From Algoriphagus aestuarii (GTDB taxonomy: Bacteria > Bacteroidota > Bacteroidia > Cytophagales > Cyclobacteriaceae): a stretch of 64,000 bases of DNA. Positions 33,601 through 42,568 of this stretch are shown in pieces. Made by a program: the position numbers and the translations under genes. The first letter of the stretch is position 1. Each line of letters opens with the position of its first letter. The notes under the pieces were generated by a model, which ran no database searches, had not been told where the DNA came from, and saw only the letters and a program-made list of their open reading frames with translations. The DNA lies in contig JAFIDK010000001.1 in the NCBI GenBank assembly GCA_017051695.1, positions 806,001 through 870,000 on the forward strand, written 5' to 3'.

Positions 33601-34051
33601 GGATTGTACCATCGAAACGGACTTGGAACTGTTGATCCCAGAAGAATATGTTTCCAACATTTCTGAAAGGCTAGGGTTGTATTCCAAGTTGGATGCCATC
33701 AAAAATGAGGAAGAGTTGGCAAAGTTTTCCAAGATGTTATTAGACCGATTTGGGCCTTTACCTACTTCTGTAGAGGATTTAATGGAAACCGTCAGATTGA
33801 GATGGATGGCTGAGCGTCTGGGGATTGAGAAATTAATTCTGAAAGGAAATCAGATGAAATGTTATTTGCTTCCATCTTCCAGAAACGATTTCTATTCTTC
33901 AGAAATTTTCGGCAAAATCATGAAATTTGTTCAGCATCACGCCAAGCGTAGCAAAATAAAAGAACACAAAAACCGTTTGATACTTACAGTGACCGAAATA
34001 CCTAGCATCAGCAAGGCTCAGATTGCCTTGAAAGAAATGTCAAACGCCTGA
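30698..34051 (+). CDS. mfd: Transcription-repair coupling factor
   Basis: A 1117-residue cytoplasmic ATPase that removes stalled RNA polymerase and recruits UvrA. In order: UvrB-like region with FVYEPGQYAIRGGILDVFSF (about 168); RNA-polymerase interaction (CarD-like) domain with LHPGDYIVHVDYGVGRFAG (about 437); helicase motifs RLVCGDVGFGKTEVAIRAA (Walker A, about 588), LLIIDEEQKFG (Walker B, DEEQ), TLTATPIPRTL and QMRGRVGRSN (motif VI); TRCF C-terminal domain. Length is normal. The predicted start is TTG with no in-frame ATG nearby upstream. Confidence 0.97.
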   Translation: MDRQSFLSIYQSDPIFQTLAHELNRDEKFTLQLKGLAGSLDMVLFANYFQQHGGFHLIVAIDKEEAAYLNSDLQNLLQTEEHMIFPSSFKRAYQYEEVDNANVLMRSEILNQVLESDSKAKVIITYPEAIYERVINKRSLLENTFSAKVGEMVDMEFVAELLTSYDFEKTDFVYEPGQYAIRGGILDVFSFSNEHPYRLELFGKEIESIRTFDPESQLSIANVDQISLVPNVQTKLLQEVRQSFLSFLPDRAKIWHKDYQLTKDVMDECFHKAEQAFEVIAKQTQTDKLMIKPSDLFDKGKDFSVLAETHSQIEFGKQFYLKGAKEIKWESHPQPSFNKNFDLLVSNFSENEKKGFTNILTAENEKQIERLFGIFRELDPTLQVQSMLLGLREGFEDRILKLVCYTDHQLFERFHRYKTRNKASKSKALTIKELKALHPGDYIVHVDYGVGRFAGLEKVDVNGKLQEAVRLVFRDDDLLYVNIHSLHKISKYSGQEGTMPSMSKLGSPEWDNKKSKVKRQVKDIAKDLIALYAKRRSAPGFAFNRDSVLQVELESSFIYEDTPDQAMATSDVKADMEKSYPMDRLVCGDVGFGKTEVAIRAAFKAVNDRKQVAVLVPTTILAMQHYQTFSERLENLPVKVEYINRFRTAKEIKEIVSQVKTGEIDILVGTHKIVNKDIVFRDLGLLIIDEEQKFGVKVKDQLKNLRVNVDVLTLTATPIPRTLHFSLMGARDLSVIATPPPNRQPVTTEVATFQEETIRDAVAYELRRGGQVFFVHNRVGEIDSIANLIMKLVPDARVVGAHGQMDGKKLEKIMVDFIHHEYDVLVSTNIIESGLDIPNANTIIINRAHMFGLSDLHQMRGRVGRSNKKAFCYLLTQPMSGLTPEARKRLQTLEEFSDLGDGFKVAMKDLDIRGAGNLLGAEQSGFITDLGFEMYHKILDEAVQELKENEFAALFEVDLAEKVKVLVQDCTIETDLELLIPEEYVSNISERLGLYSKLDAIKNEEELAKFSKMLLDRFGPLPTSVEDLMETVRLRWMAERLGIEKLILKGNQMKCYLLPSSRNDFYSSEIFGKIMKFVQHHAKRSKIKEHKNRLILTVTEIPSISKAQIALKEMSNA

Positions 34052-34226
34052 AATTTTAAACTTTAACTGGCATAAATATTGCAGTTTTCCATACCGATTT
34101 TGTAGAATACTTTGAAATTTGCATAATAAGCACCTTTTCATAAACTTGCGTTCTATAAATTTGATTGGAAGTAGTGGCTATTGCTTCTATATTTACAAAT
34201 TGATCAAGACCAAAATAGAGATAAAT

Positions 34227-35450
34227 ATGCGTCTGAGTAACAAATCATGGGGAATGTGGACAGCGGCATTGGCAATCGTCGCGGGTTCAATCTTAACCTC
34301 CTGTAACAAGACTCCAGGTTATGGTAGAAGAACTGCCAACAACCCAGGCAAAAAAAGTGCTACAACCGGAGCTGAGTTCAGTTTTGATGAAAACGACTCC
34401 ACTAACTTTTTTGTTGCTAAAAATGCCGAGCAGATACCTGGACCAAACTTGAAGTTTATCCAAGGTGGTAGAGCAGTTTTAGGCTCACAAGAGGAGGATG
34501 TAATGGCCTTCCGTGACAATCAGGAAAGAACTGTGACAATTTCCAATTTTTATATGGATGAAACAGAAATCACGAACAATGACTATCGTGAATTCCTTTT
34601 CGCTATGAAGAAAAATGTCAGTGCAGATTCCTTATTGAAATTGGAGCCTTCTGAGAATGTTTGGTCAGGCGCCATGTCTTTCAACGATTTATATCAGTCT
34701 TATTATTTCCGATTCCCTGGATTTAATTTCTACCCTGTAGCGGGTGTTTCTTGGACTCAAGCCAATGTATATTCCAAGTGGAGAACTGAATACGTTCAAG
34801 ATCTGATCAGAAAAGAAAGAGAAATTGATTCCACTTTCACCAAAAACCAATTGATCGAACGTGGAGTGGCTATGGCTGATTTCAGACTTCCTAATGAAGG
34901 TGAATGGGAATATGCTGCAAAAGCGATGATTGGTACTCAGTACTTAGACGAAAATCAGGAATATGGTAGAATCTATCCTTGGGATGGTCGAGGCGTAAGA
35001 AATCCTTACAATGTGAAGAGAAAAGGAAAGCAAGGTGATTTCTTGGCCAACTTCAAAAGAGGTCGTGGTGACTACGCTGGTATAGCGGGTAACCAAAGAA
35101 ATGACGGAGAGATCCTTCCTACCAACGTATATGACATGGCTCCAAATGATTTTGGTTTGTATCATATGGCTGGTAATATGAACGAATGGGTTTATGATAT
35201 CTATAGACCACTTTCATATCAGGATTTTGACGACTTAAACCCATTGAGAAAAGATGGTGTCTATGACGAAATCGATAATTATGAGACATCCATGCTAAGT
35301 GACGAATTTAGAGTGTACAAAGGAGGATCTTGGAAAGATGTTGCCTATTGGCTTGCTCCTGGTACCCGAAGATTTATGCATCAGGATTCTGCTACCAACT
35401 CTATTGGTTTCAGATGTGCGATGATTTCAATTGGAGAAAAAGGAAAATAA
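34227..35450 (+). CDS. gldJ: Gliding-motility lipoprotein GldJ-like (sulfatase-modifying-factor fold)
   Basis: A 407-residue lipoprotein (signal ending GSILTSC, Cys about 24) with a formylglycine-generating-enzyme-like (SUMF1) domain: FYMDETEITNNDYREFL, YPVAGVSWTQANVYSKWRTE, FRLPNEGEWEYAAKAM, PNDFGLYHMAGNMNEWVYD, and SIGFRCAM at the end. The segment LANFKRGRGDYAGIAG followed by PNDFGLY is close to what I recall of GldJ rather than GldK, so a gliding/type IX secretion role is likely, but I cannot align it here. The ATG at 34227 gives the signal peptide directly; an upstream start would precede it by 36 residues. Confidence 0.85.
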   Translation: MRLSNKSWGMWTAALAIVAGSILTSCNKTPGYGRRTANNPGKKSATTGAEFSFDENDSTNFFVAKNAEQIPGPNLKFIQGGRAVLGSQEEDVMAFRDNQERTVTISNFYMDETEITNNDYREFLFAMKKNVSADSLLKLEPSENVWSGAMSFNDLYQSYYFRFPGFNFYPVAGVSWTQANVYSKWRTEYVQDLIRKEREIDSTFTKNQLIERGVAMADFRLPNEGEWEYAAKAMIGTQYLDENQEYGRIYPWDGRGVRNPYNVKRKGKQGDFLANFKRGRGDYAGIAGNQRNDGEILPTNVYDMAPNDFGLYHMAGNMNEWVYDIYRPLSYQDFDDLNPLRKDGVYDEIDNYETSMLSDEFRVYKGGSWKDVAYWLAPGTRRFMHQDSATNSIGFRCAMISIGEKGK

Positions 35451-35465
35451 ATAACAGAAATAGTT

Positions 35466-35505
35466 AAAGAGCCCCGGGAGAAAAATTCACTCGGGGCTTT
35501 TTTAT
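35466..35505 (+). terminator. Terminator after gldJ-like gene
   Basis: AGCCCCG and CGGGGCT arms (35470 and 35492) with a loop of about 15 nt, followed by seven T. It separates gldJ from the downstream rluF-like gene. Confidence 0.88.
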
Positions 35506-35531
35506 TTTCGTAGAATCCGGAATTTTGCATC

Positions 35532-36263
35532 ATGGAAGAAAATCAGGGAATCCGAATCAATAAATATCTCAGTGAAGTAGGTTTTTGCTCGAGAAGAGAA
35601 GCGGATAAACTATTAGAGGCAGGAAGAATTACCCTCAATGGAAAAATTCCAGAAGTGGGCACCAAAGTGATGCCTGCCGACATTGTAAGGGTAGATGGAA
35701 AATCTGTGGGTAAACCTCTTCAAAATCATGTTTATATCGCATTTAACAAACCTGTAGGGATTGTTTCAACGACTGATACAAAAGGGGAAAAAGACAATAT
35801 GATTGATTATATCGGTCATCCTCAACGGATCTTCCCCATTGGCCGATTAGATAAGGACAGTGAAGGGCTAATTTTCCTGACCAGTGAAGGAGACATCGTG
35901 AATAAAATCCTCCGCTCCAAAAACAACCATGAAAAAGAATATATAGTGACTGTAGATAAACCCATCCATGATCGGTTTATTCAAAGAATGGCAGGTGGAA
36001 TCCCTATTTTGGACACAGTCACTGATCCCTGCAAAGTGGAAAAAATTTCGCGTTTTAAATTCCGGATCATACTCACCCAAGGACTCAATAGGCAAATCCG
36101 TAGGATGTGTGAATACCTTGGATATGAAGTGAAGCAACTAAAGAGAATCCGGATTATGAATGTTCATCTGGATATCCCAGTAGGTAAGTGGAGAGATCTG
36201 ACAGAAAAGGAACTCAAAGAATTGAATTACTTGGTTTCTGACAGTTCCAAAACCTTTGATTAA
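35532..36263 (+). CDS. rluF: 23S rRNA pseudouridine synthase, RluF/RsuA family
   Basis: A 243-residue enzyme. S4 RNA-binding domain at about 7-60 ([20 protein letters not shown]), then the catalytic domain with [34 protein letters not shown] (catalytic Asp in GRLD) and [16 protein letters not shown]. The spacing and the RRMC/Y-x-V-K-x-L-K-R end fit RluF (U2604) in preference to RluB/E or RsuA, but that assignment needs a tree. It converges on the GH16 gene with only 2 bp between the stop codons. Confidence 0.88.
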   Translation: MEENQGIRINKYLSEVGFCSRREADKLLEAGRITLNGKIPEVGTKVMPADIVRVDGKSVGKPLQNHVYIAFNKPVGIVSTTDTKGEKDNMIDYIGHPQRIFPIGRLDKDSEGLIFLTSEGDIVNKILRSKNNHEKEYIVTVDKPIHDRFIQRMAGGIPILDTVTDPCKVEKISRFKFRIILTQGLNRQIRRMCEYLGYEVKQLKRIRIMNVHLDIPVGKWRDLTEKELKELNYLVSDSSKTFD

Positions 36264-36265
36264 AC

Positions 36266-37111
36266 TTATTTTTTCTGGTAGACTTTTACATAATCGACAA
36301 TATACTGTCTCGGAAATTCAGTATTGGACAATTCGCCTCCATTGGATCCCAAGGCTAGATTTAACAAAATGTAATGAGGTTGTTGAAAAGGATTAGATCC
36401 ATCTGGGTTAATCGTTTCTTTGAGATTGATCTCATTCAGAAGCTTTTCGTCCAGATAAATGCGGATATAGTCCTCCGTCCAATCCATTTTCCAGACATGA
36501 AATTTCTCAGCCCAATTCGGATCCATTTTTAAAAAATCTGAGAAAGGAATTTTCGCTTCATCCCAATTTGCTCTTTTACTGGCATCGGCCCAAGCTGCAT
36601 TGGCCAGAATCGTCTGCTCCCCTTTTACTTGGTAAAATTCCATCACATCGATTTCTCCATTTGCCGGCCAAGGCTTTGAAACTCCCAAAGTCCATATTGC
36701 TGGCCACATCCCTGAGGCTGTGTCGATTTTTGCTTTGACTTCCAATATTCCATATTGAAACTCAAACTTGCCTCGAGTATTGATACTAGAAGAAGTGTAT
36801 TCGGCAAACTCCCTCGATTTTTTCCAATTATCGCTTCCAGGTTCAAAGTCAGGATTAGGCAATTTCTCCCTTTTCCCTTCTATAAAAAGCAGCCCCCCTT
36901 TTTGAAATGCATTGGCCTCTTGATACCACTGCATTTCATTATTTCTGACAAAGCCTTTTTCAAAATTCCAATTTTCAGCATTTACATTTCCCTCTGTTTC
37001 AAACTCCTCCTGCCAAACCAACTGATAATTTGTTGGTATTTGTTGAGCCAGAGAAAGATTGAAAAGAAAATATAATCCTGCACCTGAAATAAGCCTAAAG
37101 TAGAAAGTCAT
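36266..37111 (-). CDS. Secreted glycoside hydrolase family 16 (laminarinase/beta-glucanase-like)
   Basis: A 281-residue protein with signal peptide (RLISGAGLYFLFNLSLAQQ, cleavage about 23). The catalytic signature EIDVMEF (ExDxxE) is in WPANGEIDVMEFYQVKG at about residue 160; QLVWQEEFE and WPAIWTLG also fit GH16. Such enzymes cleave beta-1,3 or mixed beta-1,3/1,4 glucans, agarose or carrageenan. The SIDTR-less, TxxW pattern does not allow me to name the substrate. The ATG at 37111 starts right before the signal peptide and a near-consensus -7 box lies about 22 bp further up. Confidence 0.92.
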   Translation of the reverse strand: MTFYFRLISGAGLYFLFNLSLAQQIPTNYQLVWQEEFETEGNVNAENWNFEKGFVRNNEMQWYQEANAFQKGGLLFIEGKREKLPNPDFEPGSDNWKKSREFAEYTSSSINTRGKFEFQYGILEVKAKIDTASGMWPAIWTLGVSKPWPANGEIDVMEFYQVKGEQTILANAAWADASKRANWDEAKIPFSDFLKMDPNWAEKFHVWKMDWTEDYIRIYLDEKLLNEINLKETINPDGSNPFQQPHYILLNLALGSNGGELSNTEFPRQYIVDYVKVYQKK

Positions 37112-37295
37112 AAAATAAAGGTTGTGCCTCCAAATTAAGGGATTTCTAAATCGGTGACGAAAAAAATCCAAATTTCTGACTTTGATTTCCGAAATAGGGG
37201 CTAAGAACCTTTCGGTTGAAAAAGATATAAACAATTGAATTCCAAATCATTAATTCCATTTTTTCGTAAAAAGAGTATACCTAACCCAAAATGCC

Positions 37296-37739
37296 ATGAA
37301 TACAGTATCAAAAATTGAACACTGGGCAGATGCCCATCATCCACAATGGATAGATTTCCTTAGAATAATTTTAGGACTGTTTATTCTATATAAAGGAATC
37401 CTCTTTATTTCTGATACAGATGCCCTTTTGGCCCTGATGAATAACGCTGATTTGCAGTTTGTGAATTTAGGCCTGGCTCACTTTGTAGCTTTTGCTCATC
37501 TAGTAGGTGGTTTGTTAATTGCTATGGGTCTCGTGACTAGGATTGCAGTTTCCTTTCAGATTCCAATTTTGTTGGGTGCCGTTCTTTTCGTAAACAGTCA
37601 GCAGGGTTTTCTTTCAGTTTCCAACAACTTGGAATTCGGGATTTCACTGGTGGTTTTGATCCTTTTAATCGTGTTTTTGATTTATGGATCAGGAAAATTC
37701 TCAGTGGATCACTGGATGAAAAAACATCCCAATGAATAA
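37296..37739 (+). CDS. DoxX-family integral membrane protein
   Basis: A 147-residue protein with four hydrophobic segments (about 19-35, 62-82, 90-105, 112-132): FLRIILGLFILYKGILFIS, FVAFAHLVGGLLIAMGLVTR, FQIPILLGAVLFVNSQQG and LVVLILLIVFLIYGSG. RIILGLFILYKG and HLVGGLLIAMG match DoxX/SURF4-type proteins. Function in bacteria is not settled. It converges on a lipoprotein gene and both stops are 3 bp apart. Confidence 0.85.
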   Translation: MNTVSKIEHWADAHHPQWIDFLRIILGLFILYKGILFISDTDALLALMNNADLQFVNLGLAHFVAFAHLVGGLLIAMGLVTRIAVSFQIPILLGAVLFVNSQQGFLSVSNNLEFGISLVVLILLIVFLIYGSGKFSVDHWMKKHPNE

Positions 37740-37741
37740 AA

Positions 37742-38260
37742 TCAATTATCTACTCGACGATAAGTCAGAGGTCCTATACAATTCGCTAAAATGGATGAAG
37801 AGGTATCGTTGCATGGGTAGAGGATTTCAAAAGATCTGTTATTCGGAGAAAAGGTAAGCTTACCGGTTTGGGAAGAGGCATTGCTGGTTGTAACTTCCTG
37901 TAATTGGTCTTTTGGAACATAAAACAAGTATGCGTCTAATGCCAGTTCGTATTGCTTAGAGATTACCTCTTTGAATACTTCACCACGAAGCTCATAACTT
38001 CCAGTCGAATGGCTATAATATCCCAAAATAGTAGGAGAATCACTTTCCCGAACGAGTATATTCTTTTCTAAAGTCCCTGTTGGATCAAAAATATATTGGT
38101 AGACGAAAAAGAATTTTTGGTCCGAATTGTAAAACGAATATTCCCAAGATCCATCCATTGGTGTCAGAGGAAGCAGTTCTTCCTTGTCTTTGCAAGAAAT
38201 ACACCCGAGGACCATAAAAAAAAGAACCAGTACTTTTTTAGCTTTCATAGATTCTTGCAT
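37742..38260 (-). CDS. Hypothetical lipoprotein
   Basis: A 172-residue protein that I do not recognise. It begins MQESMKAKKVLVLFF and has a lipobox-like FMVLGCISC, so it is probably an envelope lipoprotein; a second ATG at 38248 (MKAKK) gives an equally good signal. The mature part has a lipocalin-like strand pattern (DGSWEYSFYNSDQKFFFVYQ, TGKLTFSPNNRSFEILYP) but no motif to name a function. The end pairs with the DoxX gene end. Confidence 0.65.
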   Translation of the reverse strand: MQESMKAKKVLVLFFMVLGCISCKDKEELLPLTPMDGSWEYSFYNSDQKFFFVYQYIFDPTGTLEKNILVRESDSPTILGYYSHSTGSYELRGEVFKEVISKQYELALDAYLFYVPKDQLQEVTTSNASSQTGKLTFSPNNRSFEILYPCNDTSSSILANCIGPLTYRRVDN

Positions 38261-38335
38261 TTAATACAATAAAGAATACACTGATATTTTACCCTACGAA
38301 GAACCAGAGCCAATAGCTACATGAAAATCAGCATT

Positions 38336-39040
38336 TTATAAGCCTGCTTTCCCTCTTCCAATCGGAAGATTTGCGTAAACAGCCCATTGGCCAAATTTCT
38401 GATTTCCTTCATACTGATTCATGACATCCGTCAATCCTGCATGGTAACGAATCCCAAAAGCATTGACCTGATCTTTACCCAAATAGGTACCTAAACCGAA
38501 AACCAAACTAAAATCAAATTTTTGAACTTGGTCTCTCACATCTACTTCCAATTCCAGATTTCCATCAGGAGTAGTTGTTTCAAAAATGTCCCGGGCTTTT
38601 AGCCTATAAGAAATCTGAGGGCCAAACTCACCAAAAAATCCATTCTTTACATGGTATCGGAAAGTAACCGGAACACTCAGGTAATTAATCCTCCTTTCTA
38701 AATCAGCTTCAGCAAACTGGGCTGTCAAAGTTGGGTCTTCTAAAACATAGGGAGATAAGCCTTTAGCTCCTCTTCGATATTTTGCAAGCATGTCCACGTT
38801 CAATTCCCATGAGTTTTCCCATCTATGTGTGAAAAACAATCCCAAATTAAAAGTTGAGAGGGATTTAGAAGGTTCAAAGTCCGAAATATGATTGCTACTT
38901 ACGTCTACATGTATTCCAAACAAATTGCTTTCGTTATTCAGCTTATCCCCAAAAATCAAGCTCATGATCACCTGTGCATGAAGAGAGGTATGGATAAATA
39001 ACCCGAATACCACGAATGCAATTATTCTTTTAGAAATCAT
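38336..39040 (-). CDS. Outer-membrane beta-barrel protein, PorT-like
   Basis: A 234-residue protein with signal peptide (AFVVFGLFIHTSLHAQ, cleavage about 22) and a small-barrel pattern: FNLGLFFTHRWENSWEL, YLSVPVTFRYHVKNGFF, EFGPQISYRLKA and FDFSLVFGLGTYLGKDQ. This fits the porin family barrels (OmpA-like/PorT) of Bacteroidota. It overlaps the next upstream gene by 4 bp, so the two are translationally coupled. Ligand or role unknown. Confidence 0.75.
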   Translation of the reverse strand: MISKRIIAFVVFGLFIHTSLHAQVIMSLIFGDKLNNESNLFGIHVDVSSNHISDFEPSKSLSTFNLGLFFTHRWENSWELNVDMLAKYRRGAKGLSPYVLEDPTLTAQFAEADLERRINYLSVPVTFRYHVKNGFFGEFGPQISYRLKARDIFETTTPDGNLELEVDVRDQVQKFDFSLVFGLGTYLGKDQVNAFGIRYHAGLTDVMNQYEGNQKFGQWAVYANLPIGRGKAGL

Positions 39041-40158
39041 TTCTTGGAAAATTTAAAGCCAGGAAATCTATAATTGAGATTGAGTAAAAACTGGCTTCTT
39101 TTACCAAATACTCCCAATTCAGACCGTAGCATCCAGTTTTTATTAAATTGGTATTGGGCACCTAAAATTAAATTAAATGGAGCTGCTACTTCTTTTTCAA
39201 GTTTGTAATCTATCATACTTGTAGAGCCATCTATTCCATTAGATACATCCTCCAGTTTGCCGATAATTTGCTTCGCAATTACCTTTTGTGCTGGAGGTAA
39301 TCCATCTGCCCAGTCATTTAGAGCATCAATAAAATTCCCTTCTCCAAAACCAGGAAAAATTTCCGCTACTGAGACACTTCCTTGAGTATCATTTTGGATT
39401 ACCTGATAAAATACTCCCACCCAGATAGACAATGTCTTTTCCGGATCTTTATAATCTGGAAAGGCATGTCCTAATCTAAGACTACTGTTGAATGCCGGAA
39501 CTGGTTCTACGACTACCTCCACATCCGCAAAATTGTAGTTATTATCCCAAGCTACCCAGATAGGACCAAAAGCCCCAGTCAATGTAGCTCCCAATCCATA
39601 ACTATCCACAGAAAACCGCTGACTTGTTTCAAATCCCACCGGGCTTAAAAGTGTCACATCCGTTTGTGTGGTACCTCCACCGAGGATCCCATATAAATTT
39701 AAAAAAGGTAATATCCAAAAATCTGGACGGACAGTATAGGCATTTGTAGTAGCTATGGTAGGGCCGAATTTGATCAAACTACTTACATCTACCATCTCAC
39801 TGGAATTAAATCCAATCGAAGTACTGTTAATGTTGATTTCCTGCTTTTGGGTAAAATAAATTCCACTGACTCCCCAGGCATAAGGAAGGTCATATCCTCT
39901 TTTGGCAGCTTTTTTTCCCAAGATTGGAAAGACGTAGGGGTAATCCATGTTCTTGATGCTGTCGAAATAAGCATCGTGTCTTTCATTAAAAATCTTTTGG
40001 GCTCCTTGGGCATAAATATTAGAAGAAAGTACAGAACCTAATCCAACAATTGCCACCAATATTGCCCACTTAAAATTTGGAATTGAAAGCCTTAAAAATT
40101 GATTTATTTTCACCTCAGTAATCTTCAAGTTTTGATAATGGAAATTCACTTTTACCAA
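39037..40158 (-). CDS. Outer-membrane protein, putative transporter/porin-like
   Basis: A 373-residue protein. The N-terminus is long before a hydrophobic signal (FKWAILVAIVGLGSVLSSNIYAQ, about 30-52), so the true start may lie within the first 27 residues. The mature part has alternating strands and ends in the aromatic motif YRFPGFKFSKK. Sequences such as LGATLTGAFGPIWVAWDNNY, LSIWVGVFYQVIQND and APFNLILGAQYQFNKNWML point to a medium barrel of unknown function. It is the first gene of a two-gene unit with the PorT-like protein. Confidence 0.65.
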   Translation of the reverse strand: MVKVNFHYQNLKITEVKINQFLRLSIPNFKWAILVAIVGLGSVLSSNIYAQGAQKIFNERHDAYFDSIKNMDYPYVFPILGKKAAKRGYDLPYAWGVSGIYFTQKQEININSTSIGFNSSEMVDVSSLIKFGPTIATTNAYTVRPDFWILPFLNLYGILGGGTTQTDVTLLSPVGFETSQRFSVDSYGLGATLTGAFGPIWVAWDNNYNFADVEVVVEPVPAFNSSLRLGHAFPDYKDPEKTLSIWVGVFYQVIQNDTQGSVSVAEIFPGFGEGNFIDALNDWADGLPPAQKVIAKQIIGKLEDVSNGIDGSTSMIDYKLEKEVAAPFNLILGAQYQFNKNWMLRSELGVFGKRSQFLLNLNYRFPGFKFSKK

Positions 40159-40192
40159 TGGGGTAAACTAGACTTAATTCTGGAATCAGTTC

Positions 40193-40984
40193 CTACTTAG
40201 GAAAAAGGAAAATAACTACTGCTCTCCAGCCCCAATCTGCCTTCCCTCCATCTGGAGCAGCCAGATTTAATCTTGGTCCTACTACAAATTGTGTTTTTTG
40301 TTTGCCCAAAGAAGTTACAGCTGAGATCGTAGGATTCAGCCAAATAGTAGAAGTAGAAGCTTTCCAGTTTTGAGTCCATTCCATATTTGCACCTAAGCCA
40401 GCCCCGGATTTCCAGTTATAAACTACAAAAGGTTGAACAAACATTTGACTGACATCAGGTCGGTCGGCATTCCCGGCTACAGACCAGATTTGATTGATTA
40501 ACCCTCCAATAGTCCATCCATTGGTTTGTTTTAAGGCCACAGCTGTAGGACCCATTCCAAACTTTTTGGTAGTAAGAAAATCATTCGTCCCAACAGGCAA
40601 AAGCAAAGCTGGCCCCACACCCCATGTTAACTTCTCGGAGTTTTTAGGGGAAAAGAAAGCTGACATCACTGCATCCCCCAAACCGGATTGTTTTTCACCC
40701 GGAGCAGTAATATTGTATTGTGTTATAACCGGTAGAACCACCCGGGTGATCATGTTCAGATTTTTACTGACTGAAACAGGAATTACCGGCTGAATATTCA
40801 TGGTATTTCTTGTGCCTTGAAAAGACCCTATTCCATAATCTGTATTATTCTGGAAGGGTACGGAAATCAAGGAAGCGATAGGGTTTGCCAGTTTCTTTGC
40901 GAGTTCTGCTGCATCATCCTGTGCATTTGCAGTAAGTGAGTAAAGTAAAAAAAAGCAAGTGCTCAGAGTAAAAATCTTCTTCAT
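40193..40984 (-). CDS. Outer-membrane beta-barrel protein (transporter/phenol-MetA-like family)
   Basis: A 263-residue protein with signal peptide (CFFLLYSLTANAQ, cleavage about 21). The pattern ISVPFQNNTDYGIGSFQGTR, QPVIPVSVSKNLNMITR, VVLPVITQYNI, GLGDAVMSAFFSP and LTWGVGPALLLPVGTN is typical of barrels annotated as transporter or neuromedin U family, which hit the phenol-degradation MetA-type barrel domain. Real function unknown. It lies 34 bp upstream of the 373-residue protein in the same direction. Confidence 0.78.
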   Translation of the reverse strand: MKKIFTLSTCFFLLYSLTANAQDDAAELAKKLANPIASLISVPFQNNTDYGIGSFQGTRNTMNIQPVIPVSVSKNLNMITRVVLPVITQYNITAPGEKQSGLGDAVMSAFFSPKNSEKLTWGVGPALLLPVGTNDFLTTKKFGMGPTAVALKQTNGWTIGGLINQIWSVAGNADRPDVSQMFVQPFVVYNWKSGAGLGANMEWTQNWKASTSTIWLNPTISAVTSLGKQKTQFVVGPRLNLAAPDGGKADWGWRAVVIFLFPK

Positions 40985-41129
40985 AGTAATGTTGGTTTAT
41001 ACTAATAAAGATAGGTTTTTCTTAGAAGAATGAAATCTCTTACATTTAAAATCAAAGAAATGTGAACTGAAATACTGGAAACTTATAGTTTTATTTTACG
41101 CTGGCGCCAACTCTTCATAAAAAACATCA

Positions 41130-41155
41130 AGAAAGCTTGTGCCTTAGCACAAAGT
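41130..41155 (-). terminator. Putative terminator after the BamA/TamA-like gene
   Basis: On the reverse strand TTTGTGC and GCACAAG pair across TAAG, followed by a weak T-rich run. It lies about 65 bp past the stop of the gene at 41221. Confidence 0.5.
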
Positions 41156-41220
41156 CTTATAAAATCAATTTTAATCCTTCCATGTTTTAGAAATCCGAAA
41201 TACGCTTTATACTCGAGCGA

Positions 41221-42294
41221 TTAAAATGCTTCGCCAATTCTGAAATAGATCCCCCAATCATCTTTGCCTACTGCAGCATCCAATCCAATATTGAAATTAA
41301 CATCGGAAAATGCTTTATATCGATATCCCACACCAGCTCCTGGATAGAGATTCCAATCAAAACTCTCCGTATCAGATCCATAGATTGTGGCCAGACCCGC
41401 AAAACCAACCAGACCCATTTTAGGATGGAAATTATAACGATATTCTCCTTGTAAAGCCACCATTCCATCGCCACGAAATTGTCCTTGGGAATATCCTCTG
41501 ATATCCTTGCCACCGATGGTCACCTGCTGCTCAAAAGCAATATCTCCCAGTCCAAAAATTCCTGAAACTCTGGCAGCAATGACATCTCTGCCTTCCTTGA
41601 TACCGAAATATTGGTTGTATTCGGTTTTGATTTTATTTGCACTAAGCTCATTTGAAAACCACTCGGGATAGGATAACCAATTAAGTTTTGCTTTCACCCC
41701 TTTTGTAGGATAGTAAATTGCATTTCTGGTATCATATAAAGATGAAAATTCCAAACCATTGGTTATGGTAGTACTAGGTTCTTGAACATCATCTTCATAC
41801 ACGGTATAGTAATTTGAGTAAGTATAGCCTACTCCTAAATAAAATTCATTGGACACTTTTCTCTGAACTAGCGTGGAAATCATAGTGGTTTCCGTACCGT
41901 AATCGTAAAAATCAGCCACACCTTCATTCTCCATAAAAAACTGGGAATTATTATCACCAGTTACTCCATATACAGTCAACCTCCATTTATCTTCATTAAA
42001 AAACATCCGATTAAAAAAGCTGATAAAGTACGAATTGTTGGTAGTATAAACTGCCGCCAAACCGGAAAGGGATTTAGGAGAGACCAGATCTTCTTTGTTT
42101 AGCTTATACATATACATTGGTATGGCCCCAATCATAAACTTTAGATTACGATTGTAACTTAAAAACGGCATTACCTGAAGTTTACCGTTCTTTTCTGATA
42201 TCACAGTACTATCTGAACTGGATCCTTCATTTTGGGAATGAACTATTCCTATCGAAAAAAATAGACAAAAAGCGAGCAGACTTAATCTCTTCAT
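41221..42294 (-). CDS. BamA/TamA-family outer-membrane barrel protein (Omp85 barrel only)
   Basis: A 357-residue protein with signal peptide (LAFCLFFSIGIVHSQ, cleavage about 20). The barrel contains the Omp85 signature IRGYSQGQFRGDGMVAL (VRGF/Y-type motif) near residue 265, and strands such as LGLEFSSLYDTRNAIYYPT. No POTRA domains precede the barrel, so it is a barrel-only member rather than BamA itself. It ends with Phe, a usual BAM-recognition terminus (YFRIGEAF). Likely an outer-membrane surface or assembly protein. Confidence 0.85.
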   Translation of the reverse strand: MKRLSLLAFCLFFSIGIVHSQNEGSSSDSTVISEKNGKLQVMPFLSYNRNLKFMIGAIPMYMYKLNKEDLVSPKSLSGLAAVYTTNNSYFISFFNRMFFNEDKWRLTVYGVTGDNNSQFFMENEGVADFYDYGTETTMISTLVQRKVSNEFYLGVGYTYSNYYTVYEDDVQEPSTTITNGLEFSSLYDTRNAIYYPTKGVKAKLNWLSYPEWFSNELSANKIKTEYNQYFGIKEGRDVIAARVSGIFGLGDIAFEQQVTIGGKDIRGYSQGQFRGDGMVALQGEYRYNFHPKMGLVGFAGLATIYGSDTESFDWNLYPGAGVGYRYKAFSDVNFNIGLDAAVGKDDWGIYFRIGEAF

Positions 42295-42568
42295 AAGGTT
42301 AAAAACTTTTGGTTCAATAACGGGAAAAACAAAGATTAATAAAAACTGTTGGTTGAGCTAAACCCAATTCCTTTGGAGACTAAAATTCAACAAGAAAGAA
42401 AGTCTTTATCTGACTTAAATAAGGACTTCGCGTTTTGGTATGAAGTAGAAATAACTTTCCATTTTCTTTTCTGAAAAGTACTTTTTCTATTCTCTTTTTT
42501 ACTTAATTAAGCTGATTTTTATGCCTTTAAATCCTAATAATATCGGTTTGAGCTGAAGCCAAGATTTT

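Noticed and set aside
34227-35450. Formylglycine-generating enzyme for the sulfatases at 50-54 kb
   Set aside because: The fold is shared, but it is a lipoprotein with the GldJ-like sequence and the FGE catalytic Cys pair was not seen.
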